Source: JAGOFO01 sp964522105
Lineage (GTDB): Bacteria > Myxococcota_A > UBA9042 > DTJE01
Assembly: GCA_964522105.1 (NCBI GenBank)
Contig: CAZFVA010000005.1
Coordinates: 73,802 to 137,801 of the forward strand
DNA: 64,000 nt
Direction of reading: 5' to 3'
The notes beneath the pieces were generated by a model. It worked only from the letters and a program-made list of their open reading frames with translations. It was not told where the DNA came from and searched no databases. Position 1 is the first letter of the stretch. Each line of letters starts with the position of its first letter. The position numbers and the translations under genes are program-made. Below are positions 42,786-52,439 of the stretch, in pieces.

Positions 42786-43635
42786 CGATTCGGCAGATTG
42801 CGGGGGCGCGGACATTGTTATCTGCGGCCCCGGGCGCGTTGGGACGTCTCTGGTGCTGTCGTTTGTCCCGGCAGGCTTTCGTGTGCAGGTCGTTGACCCT
42901 TACCGCGCCATGAAGTTGACAGGCACGGCGGGTGTACAGGTCGATGTGCGCACAAATACGGCCGACGTCGTTTTGTCAGACCGCCCCGCAGTCTGGATTG
43001 TATGTGTGCCTGATGCCGCCGTTATCAGTGTGGTCTGCAGTCTGTTTGCTTCGCCGTCCGCCTTTCGCGCCGATTTTGACTACTGCGCAGTGGTCTCGGC
43101 CACCTCTGACATTTCGGAAATCACCCGGTGCCCCGGCGTAGTCGCCCCTCGCGTCTGTCGGGCCCATCCACTGTATCCATTTCCACCACCCGAGTCAGCA
43201 ACTGCGTTACCCCCCGGTACGCCCTTTGCGGTGGAAAATGCCGCGCCGCCCGTTCTTGAAGTCCTGAAGCGCATCGGTGGCCTTCCGTTTGAACTGGACC
43301 CGAACAAACGCCATCTTTACCATGCCGCTGCTGTGCTGGTGTCCAACCTTCCTGGCGCCTTGTGGTTTGCTGCAGGTCGTATTCTGGCCGGGTGCGGGGT
43401 ACCTTCGGCCGAAGACCACGCCGGTAGAATGTTGTCAGGTCTGGCGGCTTCGATCGCTGTAAGCGGTCACAACGCCCTGCCCGGCCCCGCAGCCCGCGGG
43501 GACATTGAAACTGTTGCCTGCGACCAGCAGGCTCTTGACCGGTACAACAGTGATATTGCCCGGGTTCACCAGATCCTTTCTGAAGTTATTGCTTTCGAGA
43601 TATTTGAACATGGCCGCAGTCGTCGGGACATTTGA
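42766..43635 (+). CDS. Rossmann-fold DUF2520 oxidoreductase-like protein
   Basis: A protein of 289 residues. The N-terminal Rossmann part has DIVICGPGRVGTSLVLSF near 15-32, as in NAD(P)-dependent dehydrogenases, followed by a PAVWIVCVPDAAV strand. The C-terminal helical domain matches DUF2520: NKRHLYHAAAVLVSNLP and the signature LPGPAARGDIETV. This pair resembles ProC- and ketopantoate-reductase-like folds; the substrate is unknown. The ATG at 42766 follows AAGAAGGGG and overlaps nadD by 20 bases, implying coupled translation. In some bacteria DUF2520 proteins neighbour pantothenate genes, but none are seen here. Confidence 0.82.
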   Translation: MSTVVYDDSADCGGADIVICGPGRVGTSLVLSFVPAGFRVQVVDPYRAMKLTGTAGVQVDVRTNTADVVLSDRPAVWIVCVPDAAVISVVCSLFASPSAFRADFDYCAVVSATSDISEITRCPGVVAPRVCRAHPLYPFPPPESATALPPGTPFAVENAAPPVLEVLKRIGGLPFELDPNKRHLYHAAAVLVSNLPGALWFAAGRILAGCGVPSAEDHAGRMLSGLAASIAVSGHNALPGPAARGDIETVACDQQALDRYNSDIARVHQILSEVIAFEIFEHGRSRRDI

Positions 43636-43652
43636 CCCCGGGAGTTTGATAG

Positions 43653-44309
43653 ATGGACAGGACACAGGAAGGCCCGGAAGTGGTGTTGTCTGACGATACA
43701 GACGGGCCGGATGACCAATTGATTCCGGATGACCAGGTGTCGCTTGATGACACTGACAGGCCGGATGAACTTGCTGGTGATAATGAAACGTCGCTGACGG
43801 ACGCCGACGCATCCCGGCCAGGTGACACTATGGCGCCCGCAGGGTTTTTGCCGCGCATGTTCGGTGAAATAGTCGGCCGTCGAAATCCTGTCCTTATCGC
43901 CCTGGTTCTGCTGGTCGCCCTCTTTATTGCAGTTGCGCCGCTTCTTTTCAGGTACCAGCGGAATTCGATGTCGGACGCGCTTGTTGTGTACGATACTGCC
44001 TGCAAACATAAAGCTGCCGGTTCGCTGAAGATGGACTGGATGCGATCTGTGTCAGGGCCTGCCCTGGCCGGCCGCGACGACGCATCTGTCAGAAGCTTCT
44101 TCGAGTCAATCCAGTGCGTCAGCAGAAAAGGCTACAGAACGGCACTGCGTCCCGTGAAGGGCCGCGAGGACGGCCCGAATCGCGCTTTTGTGCTGTCTAT
44201 ATTCAAAGGCGGCGACATCATTGAAGTCGAAAAGGCAAAGCTGCCAGTGATAAACGTATTCTTTTCGGTAAAGAATGAACGGTTGCTGATTGATGACTGG
44301 CCGAAGTGA
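43653..44309 (+). CDS. Single-pass membrane protein, function unknown
   Basis: A protein of 218 residues with an acidic, Asp-rich N-terminal 60 residues, a membrane helix (LIALVLLVALFIAVAPLLF, about 80-98) and a C-terminal domain of about 115 residues (HKAAGSLKMDWMRSVSG, FVLSIFKGGDIIEVEKAKLP, NVFFSVKNERLLIDDW). Topology by the RYQR motif after the helix is ambiguous. The ATG at 43653 follows GGGAG and lies 17 bases after the DUF2520 stop, so it ends that unit. It converges on the small exported protein gene, 12 bases away. No family recognised. Confidence 0.62.
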   Translation: MDRTQEGPEVVLSDDTDGPDDQLIPDDQVSLDDTDRPDELAGDNETSLTDADASRPGDTMAPAGFLPRMFGEIVGRRNPVLIALVLLVALFIAVAPLLFRYQRNSMSDALVVYDTACKHKAAGSLKMDWMRSVSGPALAGRDDASVRSFFESIQCVSRKGYRTALRPVKGREDGPNRAFVLSIFKGGDIIEVEKAKLPVINVFFSVKNERLLIDDWPK

Positions 44310-44321
44310 AAGAGCCCGTAA

Positions 44322-44579
44322 CTATTTAAACGTGGATTCTTTGGCTGTTTCAAGCATCGGTTCAATAAAGGACTTCTTCAGACGAAGAAGTCTGTCGAAC
44401 TTAACCTTCTGACGGGCATCAGTAAACAACGTCGTCGGCTTCTTGATGTCACCGTCGATCAACTGATCGGAAAAGTCGTAGAACTTCGACTTGACGGCAC
44501 CCGCAGCAAGGGCCGCCGGTGAATAAACGAGCCCGCCGAATGCGGCAGCAGCAACGATTACACAAACAATCTTTTTCAT
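44322..44579 (-). CDS. Small exported protein, function unknown
   Basis: A protein of 85 residues with a signal peptide (MKKIVCVIVAAAAFGGLVYS, cleavage probable after AALA near residue 25) and a mature part of about 60 basic residues (KSKFYDFSDQLIDGDIKK, RLLRLKKSFIEPML). The ATG at 44579 follows GGGGTG. It is the last gene of the long minus-strand block, 74 bases after the TPR lipoprotein, so a role with that locus is plausible but unproven. No known family was recognised. Confidence 0.65.
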   Translation of the reverse strand: MKKIVCVIVAAAAFGGLVYSPAALAAGAVKSKFYDFSDQLIDGDIKKPTTLFTDARQKVKFDRLLRLKKSFIEPMLETAKESTFK

Positions 44580-44653
44580 CTTCAACACCCCAGTTGGGTT
44601 ACACAAAAATTCTACGCGTAGCAGGCGCATAAAGCAAACTGCCACATGGACAA

Positions 44654-46198
44654 CTACTCAATAAATGCCGGGGCCGGAATCGGCACGCCCTCGGGCACTA
44701 CTGGAGCCGCTTCTTCCTCGATCGCAGGAACCTGAGTCGGCTGCTCGACCGGGGCCGGTGCGACTACTTCAGGTGCCTTTTCCTCGACTACAGGCGCTGT
44801 TTGCAGACCGGCAGGAACCGGTTCCACAACCGCAGGGGCCTTTTCGACCACCGGCGCTGCTTCCACAGGAGCAGGAGCCGTTTCAACCGGCGGCACAACT
44901 TCAGTCTTCGGGGTCTCGACCGGCGGCGGGACTTCTTCGATCACCGGGGGCATGATCATTCCGCCGTTCTTCGCCATTTCCTTCAGGACAGGAAGCTTGC
45001 CGCGAATCGGGTCGTTATCCGGGGGATTGGCGACTGCAAGATACTTTTCGTAGTACTCAATGGCCTTATCCAGGTTGTTAAGCTTCGTTTCATAAAGCTT
45101 TGCAATTCTGGTGTAAAGCACAGTCGTCTTCGGAGCGGCCACCAGGGCTTTGTCCCACACCGCGACAGCCTTGTCGGGCTGCTGCATTCCGAGGTAGCAG
45201 GAACCAAGGCCGATCATCGCTTCGACACTGTCGGGAACCAGTTCCAGCGCAGCAATGTACTGTTCCTGAGCAGCCTTGTAGTGAAGGTAGTTCAGGTAGA
45301 TGGCCGAAACGTTCATTCTGGCTTCGTAGTTGTTCGGGTCAATCTCAAGTGCCTTTTCGAATGAAGTGACGCCCATCGGGGTGTCGCCCATCTTCAGATA
45401 GGTGATGCCGAGGTTGGTCAGGGCTTCAATCGAGTTCGGGTCGAATTTGAGGGCCTTCTGCTCGAACACCCACTTCGCGATCTTCAGTTCGCCGGCCATC
45501 AGGTTGATAAGGCCGCGGGTATTCAGCGCAACGACGTCGCGGGGCGCCTTCAACAGAACCTTACGGACGAAGTCTTCAGCCGTCTTGCTGTCGCCTTTGA
45601 AAAGCCAGTAAAGGGCCAGCGAGTTGTTGGCGCCAAGGTTTTCAGAGTCTTCGGCGATAATGTCGTCGAATATCTGCTTGGCTTTGACTTCATGCTGGGT
45701 GGCTTCGGTCAGCTTGCCCGCGTCACGCTCTTTCTTGGCCGTGGCCAGCCACACCTTTCCGATGTAGGCGCGTGCATCGAGCTTGTTTGTCGTCTTCGCG
45801 GCGGCAGCTTCGTAAATCTCGATGGCCTTTGCAGGCTGACCGATACGTTCGTAAAGCTGTCCAAGATTGAAATACGATTCAGGGAACGTCGGGTCTTTCT
45901 GAATAGCTGTCTTGAAGGCTTCCTGAGCCCGTGCGTAAGCCGGCGGGAACTGGTGAAGGAACAACACGCCTTCGCCGAACTTGTCCTGAGCTTCTTCATT
46001 AATGCCATCGACGTACTTGAACACACGCGTAACTATTTCACGGTAGGAAAGGTCTTCTTTCGTAGGAGCCTTTTCCTTCGGGGCGGCCTGAACTGCGCCG
46101 ACATTCGTCGTAACCTTCACCTGGGCGGCAGATCCGCCACACCCGGCAACAGCTACGCCCAGAAGCCCGGCGGCCAATATCGAAAGGTGCTTCTTCAT
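44654..46198 (-). CDS. TPR lipoprotein, GltE/AglT-like
   Basis: A protein of 514 residues. Lipobox AVAGC gives a lipidated Cys20, followed by GGSAAQ, which has no Asp at +2 and so suits outer-membrane sorting. TPR repeats fill about 85-410 (PESYFNLGQLYERIGQPAKA, NSIEALTNLGITYLKMGD, NNYEARMNVSAIYLNYLHY). The last 100 residues are a Pro/Val/Glu/Ala-rich tail (PVETPKTEVVPPVETAP and on), probably extended. The ATG at 46198 follows GAGGAGG and overlaps the upstream stop as ATGA. Layout and neighbours recall the Myxococcus gliding lipoprotein GltE (AglT). This is by analogy; TPR lipoproteins of the PilF/NfrA kind are alternatives. Confidence 0.8.
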   Translation of the reverse strand: MKKHLSILAAGLLGVAVAGCGGSAAQVKVTTNVGAVQAAPKEKAPTKEDLSYREIVTRVFKYVDGINEEAQDKFGEGVLFLHQFPPAYARAQEAFKTAIQKDPTFPESYFNLGQLYERIGQPAKAIEIYEAAAAKTTNKLDARAYIGKVWLATAKKERDAGKLTEATQHEVKAKQIFDDIIAEDSENLGANNSLALYWLFKGDSKTAEDFVRKVLLKAPRDVVALNTRGLINLMAGELKIAKWVFEQKALKFDPNSIEALTNLGITYLKMGDTPMGVTSFEKALEIDPNNYEARMNVSAIYLNYLHYKAAQEQYIAALELVPDSVEAMIGLGSCYLGMQQPDKAVAVWDKALVAAPKTTVLYTRIAKLYETKLNNLDKAIEYYEKYLAVANPPDNDPIRGKLPVLKEMAKNGGMIMPPVIEEVPPPVETPKTEVVPPVETAPAPVEAAPVVEKAPAVVEPVPAGLQTAPVVEEKAPEVVAPAPVEQPTQVPAIEEEAAPVVPEGVPIPAPAFIE

Positions 46199-49100
46199 TT
46201 GGCGGCCTCCTCAATGTACTTGATCTCGACATCGCCGCGTTTCAGCGAGTTGATGAAGCTGATTGATGTTACTGAATCCTTCATCCGGTTTGAATAAACC
46301 TGGTCGTCGCCGGAAACCGGGAACGTGTCCTGGTTAACCTTGGCAGCGTACTGGGCACAGGACTTCGAGAAGTCGTTATAGACCTTCTTGTCGTGGGCCA
46401 GATTCAGCGCATTTTCGAACGCGCGAAGGGCCTTGGCTTCAACCGGTGCCGCTATTTCATCAATAACAGCCAGGTACAGAACTTCTGTATCCGGGTCAAG
46501 ACCTTCAGGAACCGGAACATTCAGGAGCTGTTCTTTGAATTCGTAGTACAGCAGACCGATCTTGAACAGGGCACCGGCTGACCAGGGGCCTGACTTGAAA
46601 TCAAGAACCTGATTGAACATGGCTTCCGTTGCGATCTGGGATTCTGCTTTGTCGGTCAGTGCTTTCTTCAGCTTGGTCGGGTTCAGGGTTGACGGAATGG
46701 TCAACTTCGCGAAGTCATCGTAGCCGTAGTCAGCCAGCTCGAAAGCTGCCTGGGCTGCGTACTTCTTGGCGTTGCCGATAGCCGTCTGGTCATCACCGAT
46801 AGCGTTGAACTGCTTGATGGCCTGATTGAACATCTTGGTGGCTTCAAGGCGCTTCGCGACCTTACCCGTCTTCTTCAGCATGTCGCCGGATCTTGTCCAT
46901 GCTTCAACTGTAAGATCCATAACCTTGTATTTCTTCAACAGCCACTTCTGATAATGCGCAAAAGCTTTGTTGTAAGAAGCAGCGTCGCCCATAGCCTCGT
47001 AGGCAAGGCCGATGCGGAATGAAACCTTCGGTGTGTCAGCGTGATCCGGGAAAATCGTGGTGAACGTTTCGTAAGCCTTGATGGCGCCGTTGTAGTCGCC
47101 CAGTGCTTCGCGGATAAGACCGGCATTCTGGAAGGCCTCGGCCATCAGACGCTGAATTTCTTCCCAGTTGGCAAGCTTATCCTTGTCTGAATCTGTCGGC
47201 TTCTTCTTGCTCTTGAACTGAGCCATGTTTTCGAACGACTTTGCAGCGTTCTCGAACTCTGTCTGACTTTCCTGAATAGACCCGATCGAGAAAATTGCCT
47301 TCGGGGCGACTTCAGAATCCGGGTATTCCTTTGCAACGCGCTTGTAGGCGTCGATTGCGCGGTCAACGTTGCGCTGATCTTCATAAAGAACTGCGACGTT
47401 ATACAGGGCGGCAGAAGCCATTACTTTGTCAGACTTGAACTCTTCGTAAACGCGCATGGCTTCTTTGCCTGCTGCGTCAAACTTGTTTTCCATTGACAGC
47501 ACGCGGGCGTTTTCGGTCATTGCGATAGCGACAATCTTGCGAAGCTCGGGTTCCTTCTTAACGGTGAAGTTCTTCGCCTTGATAAGGTTACGGGCCCACT
47601 CTTCGACCTGCGGCCAGCGGTTCAGTCTCTGGTAGCAATCGAGCAGTGTGAAAACCGCATACGCAGCGTACTTGGAAGTCTTTTCATAATCGAAAAGGAT
47701 CTTCAAACGAACGACTGCTTCTTCGAATTCGCCGTGTTTGTAAAGAACATCAGCGGCCAGGAACATGATTTCAGGAATCGCGCTGCCGCGATCCGGTGTC
47801 TTCTTGCGAACTTCCGGATCCTTAAGCAGTTCCATCAGAAGGGAAACGTACTTGTCAGCCGATTTGACATAGCCAACTTCAAGCGGGTGCAGAGGCGACT
47901 TGTCGAATTCCCGTTTGGCGTTCTTCGGATCAACCTTGAACGTCTCGAGTTTTCCACTCTTGGTCATTTCCTGCAGCCCGGCTTTGGCCATCAACTTACC
48001 GTAGCAGTAGATGACGCCGAGGGCAGCGTCTTCCACGTATTCACCCTTCGTATCACGGGCAATAACGGCGTTGTACTGTTCGGTGGCGGCTTCGTAGTCT
48101 TCAAGCTGAACATAAAGAATTTCAGCGTAGTAGAAGTTGACTACATAGGCGCGTTCCCATTCCGAGAACCTGGAAAGATAAACGCGGTACTTGTCGGCGG
48201 CCTTTGCATAGAAGCCTTTGGCTGCCTTTTCTTTCTTTTCTTCTAACTTCTGGGCTTCGCGATGGTAGTAGTTGGCCAGATAGAACACGTACTTTTCGCC
48301 GAGGGTATCAGCTTCCTTCGTGATCTCCTCGTCTTTCTTGTTGGCCGTGTACCAGGTGCCCTTCGGGTCGAAGTAATTCAGGGCTTCCATCGTGACCAGG
48401 TCAAGGTTCTGAAGATCGTTGGTGTTCTGATAAAGGCTCAGGATGATCGTGTAGTACTCGACAACACCTTTTGTCGTTTTTTCACGTTCAATAAAGTGTC
48501 TGAACAGATCGATCGCTTCAATGATCTTTTCCTGACCCACGTACAGGTCAGCAAGGGTCCGCATCTTCACGTAGGCTTCGTCGGTATCAAGGACAGACTT
48601 GAAGTAATCAAGAGCCTGCTGCCAGCCGTTATCAATTTCGGCAAAACAGACGACCAAATCACTTAATGCCTGATTTCTGAAATCGATTACGCCCTTTCCC
48701 TTCTTGCCGGAAACTGCGGCGACGACTTTCTTGAAGCCTTCGATCGCTTTTTCCATTTCTGACAGATTGAAGTACACCCACGACAGTTTGTACTGCGCGT
48801 AGTTGAACATCTGGGCCTTGGGATACTTATTAAGGATGACTTCGTAGTTAACCTGGGCGTAATACAGCTTGTTGGTTTCAAAGTAGTATTCGGCCATTGC
48901 AAGGTGGGCCTGGGGAAGCCACTTGCTTTCAGGATAATTTTTGACCAGGCGGTCGAGGTAGTTAACGCCTTCCTTCTGGAGGGTGACGTTCTTTTTGGCC
49001 TTCCCTTCCTTCATCGCGCCCTTTCCGATGTAGAAAAGGACTTCGTCGAATCTGGAATACTCGGGGAATTCCTTCAGGATGGTCCGGTAGTACTCAAGAG

Positions 49101-49566
49101 ACGTAACGTAGTCTTCCTGAGGTTCCGGGGGCATTTCCTTCAGGGTGCCGGCGTCGAACTGCTCGTACGCAGAATCCCACACCTGACGGGCCTTCATGTA
49201 CTGGTAGAAGCTTTCTTCCCAGTATGCTTCGGCCAGCATGTGAATGACCTTGGGCGCGCGCGCCGGGTCTTTGCGGTAATCAGGATTGGACAGCAGCGCC
49301 TTGAGCTTGTCGATCTGAAGCTGGCGTTTCTGTGAAATAAGCGCCATCTTTTCGGCAGCTTCTTCGCCAACCATCAGTTCTGCCTGCTCAAGGGTGAACT
49401 TACCGCCCTTGACGGCGTCTTTATCTGCAGGAGCTGCAGTCTGCTGTGTCGCAGGTGCCGGATCCGGAGCGGCCTCAATCTGGGCCCTGACCGGAGCACT
49501 TACGAGCACGGCAAAAGCCATGGCTGAAATTCCCAGCCCGGCGATGGACGTGATATCTCTTCTCAT
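46195..49566 (-). CDS. Large exported TPR protein, GltD/AgmU-like
   Basis: A protein of 1123 residues with a signal peptide (about 1-29, cleavage after PVRA) and then helical TPR-type repeats almost throughout (EYYRTILKEFPEYSRFDEVL, AQVNYEVILNKYPKAQMFN, DAYKRVAKEYPDSEVAPKA). Many repeats have the Tyr/Pro-Asp pattern of periplasmic YbgF- or BamD-type TPRs. It should be a soluble periplasmic scaffold. The ATG at 49566 follows GAGGGA. It overlaps the TPR lipoprotein by 4 bases and follows another exported TPR gene by 71 bases. Size, location and neighbours resemble GltD (AgmU) of Myxococcus. Orthology is untested. Confidence 0.8.
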   Translation of the reverse strand: MRRDITSIAGLGISAMAFAVLVSAPVRAQIEAAPDPAPATQQTAAPADKDAVKGGKFTLEQAELMVGEEAAEKMALISQKRQLQIDKLKALLSNPDYRKDPARAPKVIHMLAEAYWEESFYQYMKARQVWDSAYEQFDAGTLKEMPPEPQEDYVTSLEYYRTILKEFPEYSRFDEVLFYIGKGAMKEGKAKKNVTLQKEGVNYLDRLVKNYPESKWLPQAHLAMAEYYFETNKLYYAQVNYEVILNKYPKAQMFNYAQYKLSWVYFNLSEMEKAIEGFKKVVAAVSGKKGKGVIDFRNQALSDLVVCFAEIDNGWQQALDYFKSVLDTDEAYVKMRTLADLYVGQEKIIEAIDLFRHFIEREKTTKGVVEYYTIILSLYQNTNDLQNLDLVTMEALNYFDPKGTWYTANKKDEEITKEADTLGEKYVFYLANYYHREAQKLEEKKEKAAKGFYAKAADKYRVYLSRFSEWERAYVVNFYYAEILYVQLEDYEAATEQYNAVIARDTKGEYVEDAALGVIYCYGKLMAKAGLQEMTKSGKLETFKVDPKNAKREFDKSPLHPLEVGYVKSADKYVSLLMELLKDPEVRKKTPDRGSAIPEIMFLAADVLYKHGEFEEAVVRLKILFDYEKTSKYAAYAVFTLLDCYQRLNRWPQVEEWARNLIKAKNFTVKKEPELRKIVAIAMTENARVLSMENKFDAAGKEAMRVYEEFKSDKVMASAALYNVAVLYEDQRNVDRAIDAYKRVAKEYPDSEVAPKAIFSIGSIQESQTEFENAAKSFENMAQFKSKKKPTDSDKDKLANWEEIQRLMAEAFQNAGLIREALGDYNGAIKAYETFTTIFPDHADTPKVSFRIGLAYEAMGDAASYNKAFAHYQKWLLKKYKVMDLTVEAWTRSGDMLKKTGKVAKRLEATKMFNQAIKQFNAIGDDQTAIGNAKKYAAQAAFELADYGYDDFAKLTIPSTLNPTKLKKALTDKAESQIATEAMFNQVLDFKSGPWSAGALFKIGLLYYEFKEQLLNVPVPEGLDPDTEVLYLAVIDEIAAPVEAKALRAFENALNLAHDKKVYNDFSKSCAQYAAKVNQDTFPVSGDDQVYSNRMKDSVTSISFINSLKRGDVEIKYIEEAAK

Positions 49567-49637
49567 TCGTCCCTCATCCTTTTCGTTAAAAGGAGTCGTA
49601 CAAATCCGGCAAGAAATATGCCGGACCACAAAGGCTT

Positions 49638-51536
49638 CTACTCTTCAATACACTTACTGGTAAGGGAGCTGCGGTAGTACGGCACTTCATCGAGCCAGTA
49701 CTCGCCGATAAACGGCCAGACTTCCGTGTCGCCGCCGATTACCATGCTGCTGCTCTTCGATACCTGCTTGACGTCGCCATCAGTTTCGCCCGACAGAGCC
49801 CTGAGTTCCTGACTGAGCGTGTCGATCGCGGCGCCGCTGATATCAACTTCGATTTCGGTCTGGTGAATCTGGGATCTTTCGATGTCCGCTTCAACGCCCT
49901 TCAGGATGCGCTGAATCGTAACGCCGCAGCGAACTACGTCGTCCTTACGCAGCGTTTCCAGACGTTCAAGCATCTCGTCCGCGAAAGCGCCAAGTCTGGC
50001 CTTGTCACGGGAAATTGCTGTGGCTTCCTTCTCGATCTGGCGAATCGTTCTGTACAGATTATAGAACTCGATGTTGGACATGACCGGCCATGTCAGTTCC
50101 TTCGGCAGGCCTTTGCTGTCGCCGGGTTCATTAACGGACTGCAGGAAATTGCTGTAGTAATTTTCCAGCGATGTCTGGGCTTCCATGAACCTTTTCAAGG
50201 GAACCTGGTGCACAGCGATCTCGCTGTCAAACATTTGGAGCGCTTTTTCGGACTTGTCGTAGTAGCAGAGGTCGCCATAAACGCGGGCTTCAAGAATCCA
50301 CAGTTCGGGATTAAACGTGTTGCCGAAATACGGGGACCTGATTGCATGGAACGAGCCCAGGGCACGTGAGTAATCGCCCTTCATCATGTAGGTCCATGCC
50401 AGTTCAAAGAAAACTGTTCCGGCACGGGGTGATTCACTCGGGACCTTCTTGTAGTAGAAAATGGCCGCGTCGTGGTTTTCAGCTTCATAAGCGATACGCG
50501 CCAGGCCCATGTACGAAAGGTCGCGGACGCTGTCGTTACGGTTAACGCCTTCCGCGATGTTGACTGCAGACTGAAATGATTCAACCGCAGACTTGTACAT
50601 GTTGTTGCGAACCTGAACGAGGCCGATCAGGTAGCGGGCTTTTGCTGCTTCGACAGCAGTATCAGAGACACGGCTGAGATGATTGACAGCGCGCTCGTAT
50701 TCCCCGATATCATAGAAGAATTCGCCCATTACATAGTTGAATTCATCCTGGAAGTGCTGCGAGAAACCAATGATCGGGAATGAAGTAAGCTGTTCCAGTT
50801 CGTGCGGGTTATAAATCACTTCGCGGCGAAGAGCCCGAAGCTTCCCGAAAGCATCCTCGAAGAACGGCTTGTCAGCGCCCTGAAGGAGTACTTCAACCAG
50901 AAGACGCGCGGCGCTCTGATAGAGCTTCGCGTTCGTAAGAGCAGCAGCCATTCCGTACTTGGCGTTGTAAACTTCAATTGAATCAGCGGCGTAGTTGTCT
51001 TCCTTCAGAAAACCCTGGAACAGATCGAGTGCCTCGACCCATTTACCCTTTTCCGCCATATCGAGACCTTTGCGCAGCTTGCCTTTGGCGTAAGCCTTGC
51101 GTCTGGCCTCCTCAGCTTTCTGAGCTTCAATCGCGCGGATCCGGTCTTCTTCCAGCTTCTGAAGGCGTTCAGCTTCCAGTTCCTGGGGTGTCTTTTCACG
51201 GACAACCGGTGCAGCGACGACCTGCTGCTGCTGAACCTGCTGTTGATTCTGCTGAACAACGGCCGGCTTTTTGAAAAGCTCCGGGGTGCTCATCATGAAT
51301 TTGATGACGCCGTCCGGAACGCCCGACTTCCTGAGTTCAAGGATGTCGCTGATAACAAGGTTGAAAACGGAGCGGTCCTTCTGGATGGCCGCAATGATAT
51401 CCGCTTCCGGTACCATAAGTTGAACTGCGAGGGTCACTACTTCTTCCTTCGTGATCGCGCTGGCAGATCCTGAAATCAGGACCACGCCCGGCACAATCGC
51501 GGCAAGCAGTAGTCTCGAAATTGAGTTTCGACTCAT
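49638..51536 (-). CDS. Exported TPR protein with Gln-rich linker, GltC-like
   Basis: A protein of 632 residues with a signal peptide ending ASA (about residue 24-25). A short helical domain follows (EEVVTLAVQLMVPEADIIA), with a SGVPDGVIKFMM motif. A Gln-rich linker (VVQQNQQQVQQQQVV) and a charged coiled coil (about 115-155, ELEAERLQKLEEDRIRAIEA) come next. Then TPR-like repeats occupy about 160-500 (EYERAVNHLSRVSDTAVEAA, GTVFFELAWTYMMKGDYSRA). The C-terminal 130 residues are helical. The ATG at 51536 has GGTGGGAAA adjacent. It is followed by the large TPR gene and preceded by the barrel gene, an order like the Myxococcus gltA/B/C locus. Named by analogy. Confidence 0.75.
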   Translation of the reverse strand: MSRNSISRLLLAAIVPGVVLISGSASAITKEEVVTLAVQLMVPEADIIAAIQKDRSVFNLVISDILELRKSGVPDGVIKFMMSTPELFKKPAVVQQNQQQVQQQQVVAAPVVREKTPQELEAERLQKLEEDRIRAIEAQKAEEARRKAYAKGKLRKGLDMAEKGKWVEALDLFQGFLKEDNYAADSIEVYNAKYGMAAALTNAKLYQSAARLLVEVLLQGADKPFFEDAFGKLRALRREVIYNPHELEQLTSFPIIGFSQHFQDEFNYVMGEFFYDIGEYERAVNHLSRVSDTAVEAAKARYLIGLVQVRNNMYKSAVESFQSAVNIAEGVNRNDSVRDLSYMGLARIAYEAENHDAAIFYYKKVPSESPRAGTVFFELAWTYMMKGDYSRALGSFHAIRSPYFGNTFNPELWILEARVYGDLCYYDKSEKALQMFDSEIAVHQVPLKRFMEAQTSLENYYSNFLQSVNEPGDSKGLPKELTWPVMSNIEFYNLYRTIRQIEKEATAISRDKARLGAFADEMLERLETLRKDDVVRCGVTIQRILKGVEADIERSQIHQTEIEVDISGAAIDTLSQELRALSGETDGDVKQVSKSSSMVIGGDTEVWPFIGEYWLDEVPYYRSSLTSKCIEE

Positions 51537-51605
51537 TTTCCCACCGTCTGTATAGTCAGCCCAGCGGCCAAAGGCCGCAAAAGATGTCAATAACGCACTG
51601 CCGAA

Positions 51606-52361
51606 CTATTTAGGAGCTGGCGTAAAGTAAGTCACGCCAATCGTAATTTCGGCCAGAGATCTGACACCGTCGGACCACTCGCCGTTACCCTTGCCGGGGT
51701 ATCCCGGGAAGATGTAATGACGGTAATCAATCCCGACAGCCAGATAGTCCGTCGCGTAGAATTTCAGGAACGCACCAAGGTTGGCCATAAGGTTGAACGG
51801 GATCGCGCCGTCATATGACCAGCGGGTTTCCCACTTTTTGGCTGTGCCGTTATAAATCTGGGATCCCATCATTCCAAGACCGACCAGGAAGCCGGCATCA
51901 AATGACGTGATCTTTTTGTTCATGACGCTGAACTTACCGTGGAACGGGGTCCACAGAATGTTCACACCGGCATACCACTGAACCTTTTCCGGTACTTCCA
52001 CGCGATCGATGTTACCACCCGAGAACACTTCAAGGTCACTGCGGAGGGTGTTTTCGAACGACGGGATGTAGGCGCCGGCCACTTCAAAGGAAAGACCTTC
52101 CATGAAATGGTAATCGTACCGGATACCGACGGGCATATAGACGAAGAACGGGTCATTCGGGATAACACCCAGATAGACTCCGATCTCGTGACGCCGATCA
52201 GTCTGGAACTGCTTCTTTTCGATGATCTTCAGTTCCCTTTCGTTTCCCCAGACCTTGTCCAGATTCGTGTCCAGCGGGGTCTTTTCCTGTGCGAAAACAG
52301 GAAGCCCTGCGACTAGAACTACGAAACTGATGATGGCCCGTAACGCCCACCTTCCGTTCAT
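51606..52361 (-). CDS. Outer-membrane beta-barrel protein, GltA/GltB-like position
   Basis: A protein of 251 residues with a signal peptide (about 1-25, ending VFAQ) and a predicted small barrel: alternating aromatic strands (HEIGVYLGVIPNDPFFVYMP, VGIRYDYHFMEGLSFEVAGA, FLKFYATDYLAVGIDYRHYI) and a last strand AEITIGVTYF near the C-terminus. It belongs to the myxobacterial-type outer-membrane beta-barrel domain as far as I can tell. The ATG at 52361 follows GAGGGC. Being followed by three exported TPR genes suggests that it anchors their complex in the outer membrane, by inference. Confidence 0.78.
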   Translation of the reverse strand: MNGRWALRAIISFVVLVAGLPVFAQEKTPLDTNLDKVWGNERELKIIEKKQFQTDRRHEIGVYLGVIPNDPFFVYMPVGIRYDYHFMEGLSFEVAGAYIPSFENTLRSDLEVFSGGNIDRVEVPEKVQWYAGVNILWTPFHGKFSVMNKKITSFDAGFLVGLGMMGSQIYNGTAKKWETRWSYDGAIPFNLMANLGAFLKFYATDYLAVGIDYRHYIFPGYPGKGNGEWSDGVRSLAEITIGVTYFTPAPK

Positions 52362-52439
52362 GACAAGCCCTCGCTTATTGCTGTTGGTTTCTCGGCTTTT
52401 CCGCCGCCAATTCCCATGTCAAATACGGGCCAAAGCCCA

